Below, in pieces: positions 11,059 to 21,479 of a stretch of 64,000 bases of DNA. Position 1 is the stretch's first letter; each line of letters opens with the position of its first letter. The stretch is from Sesamum alatum (Eukaryota > Streptophyta > Magnoliopsida > Lamiales > Pedaliaceae), in NCBI GenBank assembly GCA_034509735.1, contig JACGWO010000006.1, forward strand, positions 7,641,001 through 7,705,000. The letters run 5' to 3'. The translations under genes and the position numbers were made by a program. The notes under the pieces were generated by a model, which saw only the letters and a list, made by a program, of their open reading frames with translations, ran no database searches and was not told where the DNA came from.

Positions 11059-11317
11059 ATATCGTCATTTGTGTTAGGTGTATATAGATGCCAACTTAGC
11101 TAATCCATCAACACCTAACTGAACAATGAAATGCATAAAAAAAGTTAAAAGAGGTCCTTTCAGTTTGATATTTTAATGCAAGTTGCGACGTATATCCCTT
11201 CCCCGGTTGAAGTTGATTCCTCTCCAATCCCTTTTTTAATCCAATTATGACAATTCATCTTGCTCATAATCTCATCAAAACTACATATTTCAACAAGAAA
11301 GAGCAGAAGCAGCAAGA
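11059..11317 (+). promoter_or_regulatory. Upstream region of the NLR gene
   Basis: The 259 bases between the MITE and the start codon include a TATA-like GTGTATATAGATG near 11079. A purine-rich leader AACAAGAAAGAGCAGAAGCA lies just before the ATG. This is consistent with a short 5' UTR, but no transcription start can be fixed from sequence. Confidence 0.4.
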
Positions 11318-14203
11318 ATGGCGGATGCTGGTGTTTCCATGGTGCTGAATCGATTGGCTCCCCTGGTCGAGAAAAGGGTCCGTGAAGAGGTTAGCCTCTT
11401 GCTCAACGCCGACCAAGAGGTTCAAACTCTCTCAGCAAAGTTGAAGAAAATTCATGAGGTGCTTGCGGATGCGGAGCGGAAAGGAGTGGAGGATACTAAG
11501 GAGGACATCAAAAGTTGGCTGGAAAAGCTCCAAGAAATTGCCTACGACATTGACGATGCGCTGGACGAATGGGAACTGGAGAATTTCAGACAAAAGTTTG
11601 AGGTTGCTTCTCATGAATCATCTGATACTGATTCCTGGGAGAAGAAGGTATGTTCTTTTCTACAATCTGTTTGCTTATGCTTCAAGCAAACTGTTCAGCG
11701 TCGCGCTATTGCTCTAGATGTTAGAGATATAAATGAAAGGCTAGACTCGATTGACTCAGAGAATAAGAAAGAATTCAACTTTATTCCCAATCTGGGACGT
11801 GAGTCTAATCAAGTGTCCGAACGAGTTATAACTACGGCCTATGTTGTGGTGTCGGAAATACAAGGCCGAGATTATGACAAGGAAACAGTGATTAGCAAGT
11901 TATTGTCGGAGAGTAGTAGTCAAGGTGATGATGATGATGGTGGTCATCATGTCCAAATTATTTCTGTGGTGGGGGCAGGTGGGATGGGGAAGACCAGTCT
12001 TGCCCAACTTGTTTTTAACAATGATAGAGTAACGAATCAGTTTGAATTGAAAATATGGGTGTGTGTTTCAAATAAATTTAACCAGATTGAGATTGCTAAA
12101 GGGATTCTAGAGTTCATTGATAGGGATTCTTCGAGTCTCTCACAACCCCAAGCATTGCTGCGATCTATTGAGAAGTCAATTTCAGGACGAAAGTTCCTTC
12201 TTGTCCTAGATGACGTTTGGGAGGATGATGATTCAAAATGGGAACCTTTTATAGCTTGTCTCAAGAACGGTGCCCCAGGAAGTGGAATTCTTGTGACCAC
12301 AAGGAACGAAAATGTTGCGAAAGCAATGGGCACCACTTATATGCATCCATTGAAACCATTGTCGGACTTGTATTGTTGGTCAATATTGAGTCAAATAGCT
12401 TTTCAAGGAAGGCGAAAAATCGATAGTTAGATGCTGGAAGAAACTGGTTTGAAGATAGCCAAGAAATGCAAGGGCTTACCGCTAGCTGCAAATACTATTG
12501 GGGGTCTATTGCGTCATAAAGCTAGTCTCCAAGAGTGGCAAAGTGTCTTAAGAAGTGAGGTATGGGGGTTGGAGGATGTGAGGAAAGATCTTTCCGCCCT
12601 TTTAACATGGAGTTACAACGAGTTACGTCCTGCAGTCAAGCGTTGCTTCTCCTACTGTGCCATTTTCCCAAAAGATAAGGAGATAAAGGTGAATGAACTA
12701 ATAAGAATATGGATGGCGCAAGGTTTTCTATCGTCCAGTGGAAGTACTGCAATGGAGTTGGAGGAGATAGGATATGATTACTTTGAGGATTTAGCAATGC
12801 GTTCTTTCTTCCAGGATCTTCTAATTGATGTTAGAAAAGATCGTATTATAAAGTGCAAAATGCATGACATGATACATGATTTTGCCCAATTCCTGGCGAA
12901 GAATGAATGCTTGATAGTGGAAAGAGCTCACGGAGGAGTTCAGATGATATCTGCACAAAACGCTCGCCATCTAAACATACTGAAAGATGAAGATGAAGAT
13001 GAAGAGACGACGACAGGTAAGAGGCCATTTTCAATTACGGAAGCAGAAAAGCTTCCTAGTTGTTTTTGCAGTGGCAATGAGATTCCCCTACATCTATTTA
13101 GCCATTTGAAACGAGTGAGATCATTGATTTTGAGTGATTGTGAGTTGGAAGATATTCCAAAGGAAATAGGAAACTTGAGTCGCATAAGATACTTGGATTT
13201 AAGCAACAATCGCATGAAGGATCTCCCTGAAACCCTTTATGATTTGTATTATCTACAAACCTTGAACATTAAATATTGTTCATCACTTGGTGGGCTTCCA
13301 TCTCAAGGGATCCAGAAGCAGTCTAACTTGAGGCATCTTCTGAATGCTTGGACATCGTACGATTTTACGTTTCCTCAAGGATTCGAGAAACTAACAAACC
13401 TTAGAACACTTAAGCAGTTCGGAGATGCAGAAGGAGCTAATAAGTTGGAGTGTTTGAAGGACTTGAACCAACTCGGAGGTACTGTTTGCATTCAGATTTG
13501 GAGTCGCAATGTGGATGAGCTCGACGCTAAGAAAGCAGATCTAAAAAGTAAGGAACACATTCGAAAGCTGAAACTAGATGTTCCGCGTGCAAGCGCAGAA
13601 ATAATAGAAGCTCTACAACCACATAGAAACTTGCAAATCCTTTTCTTGCAAGGCCACCACCATTTACCATCATGGCTCATCACCCTCACCAATCTCAGGG
13701 TTCTAGTTGTCGAAGGCATAATTCGGACACAAGGTCGTGTTCCGGTAAATCCAGGCAATCCACATTCTTTGCCTCCACTGGGAAAACTTCGGTTCCTAGA
13801 GATTCTTTCGCTAAAGAATTTGGGAATAACACATGTCGGGCATGATTTCTTGGGGATCAACGAAACAACATCCTTAATGGAATCATCATCCTCTGGAGCG
13901 CCAATCAAAGTATTCCCGAACCTGAATAAATTAATTTTCACCCGTTGTTTGTGGTGGCAAGAGTGGGAAGACATAAGCGAGGAACAAGAAAATAATGCTC
14001 TCATCTCCATATTTCCATGCCTCGAGGACTTGACAATTGATACGTCTTTATTGAAGGCATTGCCTCATCGCCTTCTGCGCAGGGCCTCGTCTCTTCAAAC
14101 TTTGCTCATATATAATTGTGAAGGTCTAAAGGATCGTTACAATCAAGAGACAGGAGAGGATTGGATTCAACTATCACACATCCCAGATGTTAGATTCAGA
14201 TGA
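11318..14203 (+). pseudogene. CC-NBS-LRR (NLR) immune receptor gene with one in-frame stop
   Basis: An intronless gene of 961 codons encodes an RGA-type CC-NBS-LRR intracellular immune receptor. It is interrupted only by TAG at 12428-12430. Before the stop (370 residues): Rx-type coiled coil with the IDDALDEW motif (residues 78-85), P-loop GAGGMGKTS (220-227), RNBS-A FELKIWVCVS, kinase-2 LLVLDDVW (294-301), RNBS-B GSGILVTTRN (321-330) and RNBS-C. After it, in the same frame: GLPLA, RNBS-D CFSYCAIFPKD, MHD (as KMHDMIHDF) and an LRR region ending at 14203. The stop separates RNBS-C from GLPL, so the first product would lack half of the ARC module and all LRRs. Every other motif is intact, so the lesion looks recent, or could be a sequencing error or a naturally truncated allele. 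Family role: pathogen effector sensing and cell-death signalling. Confidence 0.93.
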
Positions 14204-14470
14204 AAACATGCATGATTCGTGTTGTTCAAGAGAATTCATTCCTAATCTCCTCATTAATCATGCCTAGACATAGTTGTGGGGTTCTCATCATCTTGTGTTC
14301 AAAGGTAATAAATTGCTTATCGAGACAAGGATTGTAGAGAGAGTGAGCACAAATCAATTCTTGTAGCTGTTAGTCTCCGTATGTGTATATATATATTGTG
14401 GCATGATTTGCAGGCAGTGATGTTTTATATGTTGTAAGAATTTCTGTTGTAAATTGTAAGTTTAAGTACA
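14204..14470 (+). other. 3' flank of the NLR gene
   Basis: Downstream of the TGA there is non-coding DNA with an AATAAA at about 14307 that may serve as polyadenylation signal. Nothing else is recognised until the RNase H relic near 14480. Confidence 0.4.
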
Positions 14471-14592
14471 ATTTTACTAGGCGAGACAATAATTTTATTG
14501 CTCATCACTTAGCTCGTTTTGCTTGTTCTTGTTTGGACGGGATGTCCCTCTCCGAGGCCGACTTGGAACGGTTCCGTTTGATTATTTTGTAA
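14465..14592 (+). pseudogene. RNase H-like (RVT_3) C-terminal fragment
   Basis: One plus-strand frame reads FKYNFTRRDNNFIAHHLARF followed by ACSCLDG. This matches the RVT_3 ending in which Arg-x-x-Asn-x-x-Ala-His-x-Leu-Ala is conserved. Only the last 35 or so residues of the domain remain, and the frame stops at TAA in TTTTGTAATAC. It is a relic just behind the NLR gene, similar in kind to those at 8621 and 8976. Confidence 0.5.
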
Positions 14593-14623
14593 TACATCTC
14601 CTTGATTTTCGCTTAAAAAAAAA

Positions 14624-15004
14624 GGGCAAAATTATAATTTTGATCTTATAATTATAGGTTGTTAACACTTATGGTGCTGTAATTTTCTCTATTTACATAT
14701 TTAGTCATTTTTTTTGACAAATTTAGTATTAGCTATTTCACATTTGGTCCTTTTTTGACAAATTAGTCATGTGTTGATAATTTTAGTCCCTTTTATAGTG
14801 GTGTAAATCTCATTTTTGGTCCTATAATTATATGTCGTTAGGATCAAATTTGTCAACGCAGGACTAAATTTGTCAAAAAAGGATCAAATTTGAGATGTGT
14901 GGGACTAAATTTGTCAAAAAAAGACTAAATATGTAAACAGAGTAAATTAAAAGACTAAAAATACTAACAACCTAAAATTACAAGGTTAAAAATATAATTT
15001 TACC
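14624..15004. mobile_element. MITE with 40 bp terminal inverted repeats
   Basis: The left end GGGCAAAATTATAATTTTGA is mirrored by the right end (reverse complement GGTAAAATTATATTTTTAAC), and both run inward to GGTTGTTA. Internal TTGACAAATTTAG and CTAAATTTGTCAA words make the whole 381 bp nearly palindromic. The flanking A-rich 9-mers are similar but not identical. Confidence 0.65.
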
Positions 15005-15141
15005 AAAACAAAGTTTAAGTAGTCCGTTTAATCAAGTTTTAGTGCATCAATTCTATGTATGCGAGTTCTTATGAGATAATTAATCTGCTATACAATTCTG
15101 TTTCAAATTAATATTTTATTTATATTTGCATTATATATATA

Positions 15142-15601
15142 GCGTAAATTACAACTATTTCTCTTGAGGTTTGGCATAATTACAAATACCCTCTTGTTGT
15201 TTGAAAAATTACAAATACTCTCTTGCTGTTTGAAAAATTACAAATACCCCGTGAGGTTTGTAATTTTTAACCAAAGGCCTGATATTTACTATTTTGCCCT
15301 TAAATTTTTAATTAGAATTGTAGAAAAATCAGCCGAGGCAAATTGCATTGTTTGCTCATCTGTTTAAAAAACTTAAGAAACCTCTCATTCCACATTTTAG
15401 TCCAACTTTATTTAAGAATTAAATAAAAAATAATTTAGTGCATAAGGACATTTTGGTCAGTTCACTCATAAAAATTAATGGAACTAGGTTATTTGTTAGA
15501 CGGTTACAAATCTCGGGGGGGGGGGTATTTATAATTTTTCAAACAACGAGGGGGTATTTATAATTATGCCAACCCTCATGGGAGGTAGCTGTAATTTACC
15601 C
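15142..15601. mobile_element. MITE family A, copy 2
   Basis: The ends GCGTAAATTACAACTA and AGCTGTAATTTACCC, with the inner words TTTGGCATAATTACAAATAC and ATTTATAATTATGCC, match copies at 10624 and 17932. The flanks are TATATATA on both sides (8 of 9 bases agree), consistent with a 9 bp TSD within a TA tract. It is 460 bp and non-coding, with a G9 tract near 15520. Confidence 0.72.
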
Positions 15602-15680
15602 TTATATATAAGTATATTGCTCAAAATATTATGATGTATATAATATTATGATTGATGTATATATATATATATATATTATT

Positions 15681-15957
15681 GGGAAAAATGAAGCAACCCC
15701 TGTGATATTTCAAATGAGTAAATTAGCGCCATATGAAAAATAAAATAGCAATTTAAGTCCCTGTATTTTTTAAAATGAATAATTTACCTCATATTTTTTA
15801 AAATGGAGCAATTTACTACATAAAGAGGTAAATTGTCCCGTCTACACTTTTGGTATTGTCGTTAAATTGCTAACGGCATGGCTATGTGCAACATACGTGG
15901 CCATTAAGTGAAGCTTAAATGACGGGCAAAAAACAGTGGTTTAATGCATTTTACCCC
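15681..15957. mobile_element. MITE family B, copy 1
   Basis: The left end GGGAAAAATGAAGCAACCCC and the right end (reverse complement GGGGTAAAATGCATTAAACC) are related inverted repeats. The right half matches, in inverted orientation, the sequence starting at 21065. A TA microsatellite precedes it (15655-15676). Confidence 0.55.
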
Positions 15958-16125
15958 TTGGGATAGTTGTAATATTCAGAAAACCCCTCCAAAAAAAAAA
16001 AGTTGCAAAAAAATCCCTTATAAAAAAATATTTATTTTTTTTCAATTTGTTAATTAGATAATTACAAATTATAGCCTTATCATAAATTGTTGGATCTTCA
16101 TTGATTAAAATCAACAGTCAGATTT
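15836..16125 (+). repeat. Half of a long inverted homology with 20895-21205
   Basis: Read on the minus strand, 20895-21205 reproduces this segment. It shares the GGCCACGT / AACAGTGGTTTA / GCATTTTACCCC block, then the ACAAATTATA and TCATAAA words, then ATTAAAATNNACAGTCAGAT-type sequence. The homology extends beyond the small MITE at its core, so two copies of a larger repeat lie in opposite orientation 5 kb apart. Confidence 0.55.
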
Positions 16126-16524
16126 TTGTGCAGGGGAAGGAAGATTTGTGACAACGGGGTATTTTGTGGAAGAAGATGGCGAGGGACAACGGTGCTGAGG
16201 AAGATGGTGGCGGCGGAAGATTGCTGCTGGTGGTGTTGGGTTGGGGTGGCATGGTTGGGTGGGGAGGGAAAATATAATCTTTTTTATTTTTTTATTAGAT
16301 ATATATTTATTTGTATTATTATATTAAATACTATTTTGATAAATATATTTATTATATTATTATATTAAATACTATCCCTTGATTAGATGTTTCATGCATA
16401 ATCACAAGTTTGGTTTGCATTATTCGAGTTCGGTATTAATATCGGGCCTGATTTTACAATCTTAATTTACTAAAAACTGTACGTAGTACCTGCGCGCATA
16501 ATTTTTAGTATTACTTTTACTTTA
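16126..16524. other. Gene-free stretch with short G-rich patch
   Basis: A G-rich patch (about 16130-16275: GGAAGG, GGTGGCGGCGG and GGTTGGGGTGG words) is followed by AT-rich DNA. The patch gives an 80-residue open frame with no recognisable domain, and I do not regard it as a gene. Otherwise nothing is recognised. Confidence 0.5.
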
Positions 16525-17057
16525 GGCTTAAATGTATTCGTCCTGTATCTTTTGTATTTTGGCATTTTAATTTTTTATTTTTCTAGAGTAACAAATAAGT
16601 TCTGTAACTCTTAATTTTTTTGCAATTTTTATCATTTAGTTGTCGGAGTTTGCAAATATGCCGGAAAAAAGCATGTGCGACGCACGTGCTTTTTAAAATT
16701 TGGGCTTTCGTTCACATTGGTCAATTTTTTCCAGCATGGAAGCAATTTTTTGTCCCATATTTTTTGTATTTTGGCATTTTAGTCCTTTATCTTTTTACGG
16801 TAGCAAATACGTCTTGTAACTTTTTACTTTTTTGTGATTTTGGTCCCTTATATTGACCAATAGGAACAAAAGTCCCAAATTAAAAAATTACGTGCAAGGC
16901 ACATGATTTTTTTTCGGCAACATTTGCAAACTCTGACAATTGAAGGACCAAAATTGCGAAAAGTTAAAAGTTTGCAAGACTTATTTGCTACCCTAGAAAG
17001 ATAAAGAACTAAAATACTAAAATGACTAACTTACAGGACCAAAAATGTATTTAAGCC
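16525..17057. mobile_element. Mutator-like MITE with ~9 bp TSD (533 bp)
   Basis: The left end GGCTTAAATGTATTCG is mirrored by the right end (reverse complement GGCTTAAATACATTTTTGG). Inverted homology with the words TTTGGCATTTTA and GTCGGAGTTTGCAAA covers most of the element. The flanks are TTTACTTTA (16516-16524) and TTTATTTTA (17058-17066), a 9 bp TSD with one mismatch. The termini are shared with the larger element at 39690-40929. Confidence 0.75.
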
Positions 17058-17066
17058 TTTATTTTA

Positions 17067-17931
17067 ACGAAGCTCTAATTTATTCCTGTATCTTAAAAAT
17101 TATCACTGCCTTATAATCTCACATATAAAACATGTCTTATAATTTTTTCTAATATATTAATTATGAATACAATATTTTACTCAAATTAAATTAAAAATTA
17201 AAACTTTGTAGAATATTTGTTATATTGATAATGACAGTTATATATAAATGCAAAACAATTACTAATATGATATTTCTATTTCAATTAACAATAAACTTAA
17301 ATAAAGTGTGAGTAAATTTAATTTTTGAGTACATGTAATTAAATGGAATTAATTTTCTAATGGAACTTAATTGAATAGGTAATTCAATTATATGAGTTGG
17401 GAAGTTGAAGAGCATTTTGATATTATAATAATTTGGTGTACTAGTTCAAAAGTATCATTTGTATCTATAAGGTCCTTTCTCTTTATAATAATATTAATAT
17501 GATAATGTATCCACCTAAGAGTTTGGATACACTATCCCATTGATTAGTCTAAACGAGATTTTTTTTTTTTTTTCCTTATATGCCATTCCACATAAAGTTG
17601 ACATAGTTTTTGTGATCCATATATTTACTTATTATTAAGTTTGTTGATTATTTTTTTTACTTCTTCACGAAAATCACTTTTTGCATTTTGGCAGTTTTCT
17701 TACTTATAAAATACATGTATGCTTAACAAAATTTACTTTAAATTATAATAATTTAATAATAAAATATAATAAAAAATATTACTTCATCTTTTTATTGGAC
17801 TTTTGAAAAATGTTTGAATTTTGATTAGTTATTAAATTTCAAAAATTAGAAATTTTGCAATACTTTTGTTTTTTTTTTTTTTGAAAAAATTAAACCTTTG
17901 TGTACTTTTTTTTGGGGGGGGGGAGGGGAGT
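17067..17931. other. AT-rich gene-free stretch
   Basis: It contains T-rich homopolymers (about 17560-17573 and 17869-17881), then a G10 tract followed by AGGGG near 17912-17929. No open frame, RNA gene or repeat border could be supported. The G run has an inverted counterpart at about 18906-18923. Confidence 0.6.
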
Positions 17932-18359
17932 TGTTAAGTTACAACCACTTCTCCTGAGATTTGATACAATTACAAATAACTCCTCGTTGTTTGAGAGATT
18001 ATAAATACCCCCTGACTTTAACACCCGTCTAACAACGAGCTCATTTCTTTAGGTTTCCATCCAATAAATGTCCTTTTGGATTATGAGTTGTAATTTTATA
18101 TAATTTTTAAAATTTTCTAAAATATTTTTATGTACTAATATTATCTACAGATTTGTACCCACCCTCATAGTTTTTTGTAGTTTTTCCAAATGTTTTTTGA
18201 AAATAATTAAAAATTCAACAAGGGTAATGTAGTACTTTTCACATTTCCGATTAGGGGCTACATAATGATTTTCTATTTGAGGGGAGTATTTGTAATTTTT
18301 CAAACAATAAGAGAGTATTTGTAATTATACCAAACATCAGGAGGTAGTTATATTTTACC
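17932..18359. mobile_element. MITE family A, copy 3
   Basis: The left part GTTAAGTTACAACCACTTCT and the right part CAGGAGGTAGTTATATTTTA, plus inner words such as CTCGTTGTTTGAGAGATTAT and GTATTTGTAATTTTTCAAAC, match the copies at 10624 and 15142. It is more diverged. The TSD could not be confirmed because the left flank is the G tract. Confidence 0.6.
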
Positions 18360-18707
18360 TTTTTTAATTTATTTATTGAACTATCAGTCTATGCACACAC
18401 GATGCATGAACAAATAAAAAAATCTGATAAAAATATTTATGTACATAAATCTTTTTTTAGGGGATTAATGTATATTAATCAATTTTTAGGGGATTAATAT
18501 ACATTAATATTTTTATCATAATTCACATTAATCAAAAATACGTTCTCTGGTCAATTTTAATATAAACTTAATTTAGATCAAAGTTTAGTAGATTATTAAT
18601 CATATATTTGTTAATTATGTGATCTAAAATGATATTATAGAAAAAGAATTAAATAAATATTTTATAAAATTAATTTACAAAAACACTTGATGGATGAGCG
18701 TAATCTA
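18360..18707. other. AT-rich gene-free stretch
   Basis: The only structure is a short direct repeat, TTTTTAGGGGATTAATGTA, at about 18453 and, slightly changed, at about 18483. No gene is supported. Confidence 0.5.
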
Positions 18708-19255
18708 TCTATACTATTAAAAAGAAAACATTGTTTTTCTCTAATAAATGACAGTTATATCATATTTTGGGAATTTTTGTTTTCAAATTTTGGACTCCAA
18801 AACAAAATTAAATTTTAAGTTGAAAAAGTGTATTTATTAAAATTGTCAAGGATAAAATGGAGAAGTTTGATATTTTCTTTTTTTAAACAAATTTAATTAA
18901 CAACACCCCTCCCCCCCCGCCCCCCAAAAAAAAAAAAAATACAACTACAACTTGGTATTCTTTTTTTCCCTTCCCCTTTTCATTTTTGTATTGTGTTTTA
19001 TATATGTACTATGTTCATGAGCCAGTTTTTACTTAGTTACAAATATACGCATAATTTTGTGGTATATAGTAAGCGCAAAATCGAATTAATATTATTTTGG
19101 TATGAGAACTACCTCATTTGGAACTATTTTCATTTTTATCCTTCACATTCCCAATAAATACATTTCTTTAACTTAAAATTCAGTTTTGTTTTGGAGAGCA
19201 ATTTGAAAAAAGTGCTAAAAATATGAAATAACCACCATTTATTAAAGAAAAAACA
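18708..19255. mobile_element. Helitron-like inverted-repeat element
   Basis: It starts TCTATACTATTAAAAAG after an A, the common plant Helitron 5' end. Some 140 bases from about 18725 (AATAAATGACAGTTAT through GGACTCCAAAACAAAATTAA) are repeated in inverted orientation at about 19140-19250 (reverse complement AATAAATGGTGGTTAT through CTCTCCAAAACAAAACTGAA). The arrangement suggests two Helitron 5' ends head to head, or a fold-back element. C- and A-tracts lie at about 18906-18940. No CTRR end was found. Confidence 0.45.
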
Positions 19256-19430
19256 CACTACAAGAAAATGACTTAATAGCTATGAAAAACTCGATGAAAT
19301 TTTCGTTGCTGATCTACACTATCTAATATATATTTTAAACAATTTCTTGCTAAATTAATTAGCAAGTAAATTTTTGTTGTTAAATGTATTAGCAAGTAAT
19401 TTCTTGTTGAGAACATTTTATTCTAATAAA
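19256..19430 (+). mobile_element. Solitary CACTA-type terminus
   Basis: CACTACAAGAAAATGAC at 19256 is a canonical CACTA end. It is followed by short subterminal repeats (TTGCTAAATTAATTAGCAAG at about 19348, TTAGCAAGTAATTTC at about 19388). No matching second terminus was found nearby, so this is probably a fragment. It also abuts the inverted-repeat element on its left. Confidence 0.5.
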
Positions 19431-19616
19431 TATTTAGAGGGTTCTGACCTTTTGTAATTATTTAGAAGTTACAATGTTAAAACAAAAATAATTTAAAAGA
19501 TGATACCCTTAATGATCTTTTTACATTTAATCATATTTTATAATCATTTCAACCAAACACTATATTATATCATCACATGGGATGTCAAACATGCAATACG
19601 TCAAACCAAACACTAT

Positions 19617-20361
19617 GGGCTTGTTTGATTCGTGTGATTGGATTAGGCTTGATGGGATTGGGTGGGATGGAAAAATAAATGATAATTAATCTCATCTTCC
19701 ATTATATGTTGTTTGGTTTAATGTATTGTATGTAGGATATCCAATGTGATAATATAATATGTTGTTTGGTTGAAGGAATTATAAAGTATGATTAAATGTA
19801 AAAAGATTATTATGGGTATCCTCTTTTAAGTTATTTACAATTTTATATTATAGCTTTTGAATGATTACAAAAAATAAAAGAACCTCTAAATTATTTATTG
19901 AAATACAATTGGTTAAATTGAAATATATCTGTGTAATATTTTATTTCTATATTTATATGAAGTAGAAGTTCAAAACACACATTCAATTTAGCAATTAATT
20001 AAAACTCAAATATTTTCAAAAGTTCAAAAATAAGAAATAATATTTTTTTATTATTTAATTATTAAAATTTGAAATACATTTTTTAATCATGCATCAAAAG
20101 TCTTTTTAATTTTCACATGTATTTAATGGGGGAGAGAGAGAGAGAGAGAGGAAGGGTAAATAAGGAAAAAAATTAATACTGATTTATCATAATGTGTGGG
20201 ATTATGTATCCCACCTAATAGGTGGGATCCATTATCCCACAGATTTTGATAAATAAGACCGGGTTCGGTATTAATACCGGGCTCTAATAATACTAACCAA
20301 ACGTGTGATTAGGCATGATAAGTAATTTTATCATGCCTAATCACACGAACCAAACGGGGCC
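19617..20361. mobile_element. Harbinger-like MITE with TAT target duplication (745 bp)
   Basis: The left end GGGCTTGTTTGATTCGTGTG is mirrored by the right end (reverse complement GGCCCCGTTTGGTTCGTGTG), about 27 bases. Flanking trinucleotides are TAT on both sides (19614-19616, 20362-20364). The paralogous sequence at 20671-20687 reads CAAACACTATGTAATGG without the element, which fits an empty site. Inside are GA repeats near 20131-20150. The 3 bp TSD fits the PIF/Harbinger superfamily, but hAT- or other-type MITEs also have such ends. Confidence 0.65.
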
Positions 20362-20960
20362 TATGTAATGAATGATGGATTAGTTATCGTTCTATTTCCT
20401 ATGACATGAACCAAACGAATCCCCTAAGAGGTGGTATATACTATCCCATAAATTAAGATTGTAAGACAAGGCTCGGTATTAGTGTCGGGCTCTAATAATG
20501 TGTGCATGATAAACAATCTTATAATGCCTAATAACACGAACCAAATGGCGCCTAATAAAATCTGTCAGTCATTTTAATCCATTAAGATCTAATGGTTTAT
20601 GATGAATGGTATAATTTGTATTATCTAACTAAAAAATCACGTGGGATATTACACATGCGATACGTCAAATCAAACACTATGTAATGGATGATGGGATTAG
20701 ATATCATTCTATTTCCTATCATACAAACCAAACGAAGTCCCGATAAGATGGGATACACTATTCTATAAATTAAGATTGTAAGACCGGGCTCTATATTAAT
20801 GCTGAGCCCTAATAATGTGAACCAAACATGTGATTATGCATGATAAACAATGTTATAATACCTAATCACACGAACTAAATGAGGCCCAATAAAATCTGAT
20901 AGTCATTTTAATTCATTAAGATTCGAAGGTTTATGATGAATGGTATAATTTGTAATAATT
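20362..20960 (+). repeat. Two tandem ~316 bp repeat units
   Basis: TATGTAATGAATGATGGATT at 20362 recurs as TATGTAATGGATGATGGGATT at 20678. The order of later words (CTATTTCCTAT, AAATTAAGATTGTAAGAC, GCATGATAAACAAT, GGTTTATGATGAATGG) is kept in both units. Each unit also contains a diverged copy of the MITE right end (CCTAATAACACGAACCAAAT at about 20528, CCTAATCACACGAACTAAAT at about 20862). Confidence 0.65.
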
Positions 20961-21064
20961 TAACTAAAAAATTGGAAGAAAAAAAATATTTTTTTCCATA
21001 AGTGGGTGTTTGGTATTTATTTTTTTCAGGGGGTTTCTCTAAACATTAAAGCTATATATAACAT

Positions 21065-21290
21065 GGGGTAAAATGCACTAAACCACTGTTTTTTACCCTT
21101 CCATTCACGCCTCACTTAATGGCCACGTGTAGCGCAAGTGGCGTTGCCATTAGCAATTTAATGGCAGTACCGAAAGTGCAGATAGAGGCTATTTTGTGGT
21201 ACCATTTTAAGCAATTTTCATATCATGGTATTAATATTGCAAGAGACCCTAAATTGTTGTACCAAAATTGCAATTTTCTCGTCACCTGTA
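21065..21290 (-). mobile_element. MITE family B, copy 2 (inverted)
   Basis: GGGGTAAAATGCACTAAACC begins an inverted copy of the repeat at 15681-15957. The shared words include AACCACTGTTTTTTACCC, TTAATGGCCACGT and TGCCATTAGCAATTTAATGG. The far end is poorly defined. 21300-21480 then holds AT-rich repeat related to 9210-9400. Confidence 0.5.
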
Positions 21291-21479
21291 ATATATGCGT
21301 GATATAAGAAATGTAATATATACAAGGTAAGGGAGAAAAATTGCAATATTACTTCCAAACTATAGGATTTTTTGCAAGTTTTATCCCATGCTTTTGGAAA
21401 TAGTCAATTTTAGTTCCATACTTTTATGTTTTTTTTTTGTCCAAAATTAGTCCTGTTGGATTCGAATAAATGCGCAGGG

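Noticed and set aside
13492..14010. 172-codon minus-strand frame
   Set aside because: Antisense of the NLR leucine-rich repeat coding region.
17908..18940. G-run at 17912-17929 and C-run at 18906-18923 as one large inverted-repeat element
   Set aside because: Outside the homopolymer runs and the short GAGTTGTTAA-like word the flanks do not match; probably coincidence of tracts.
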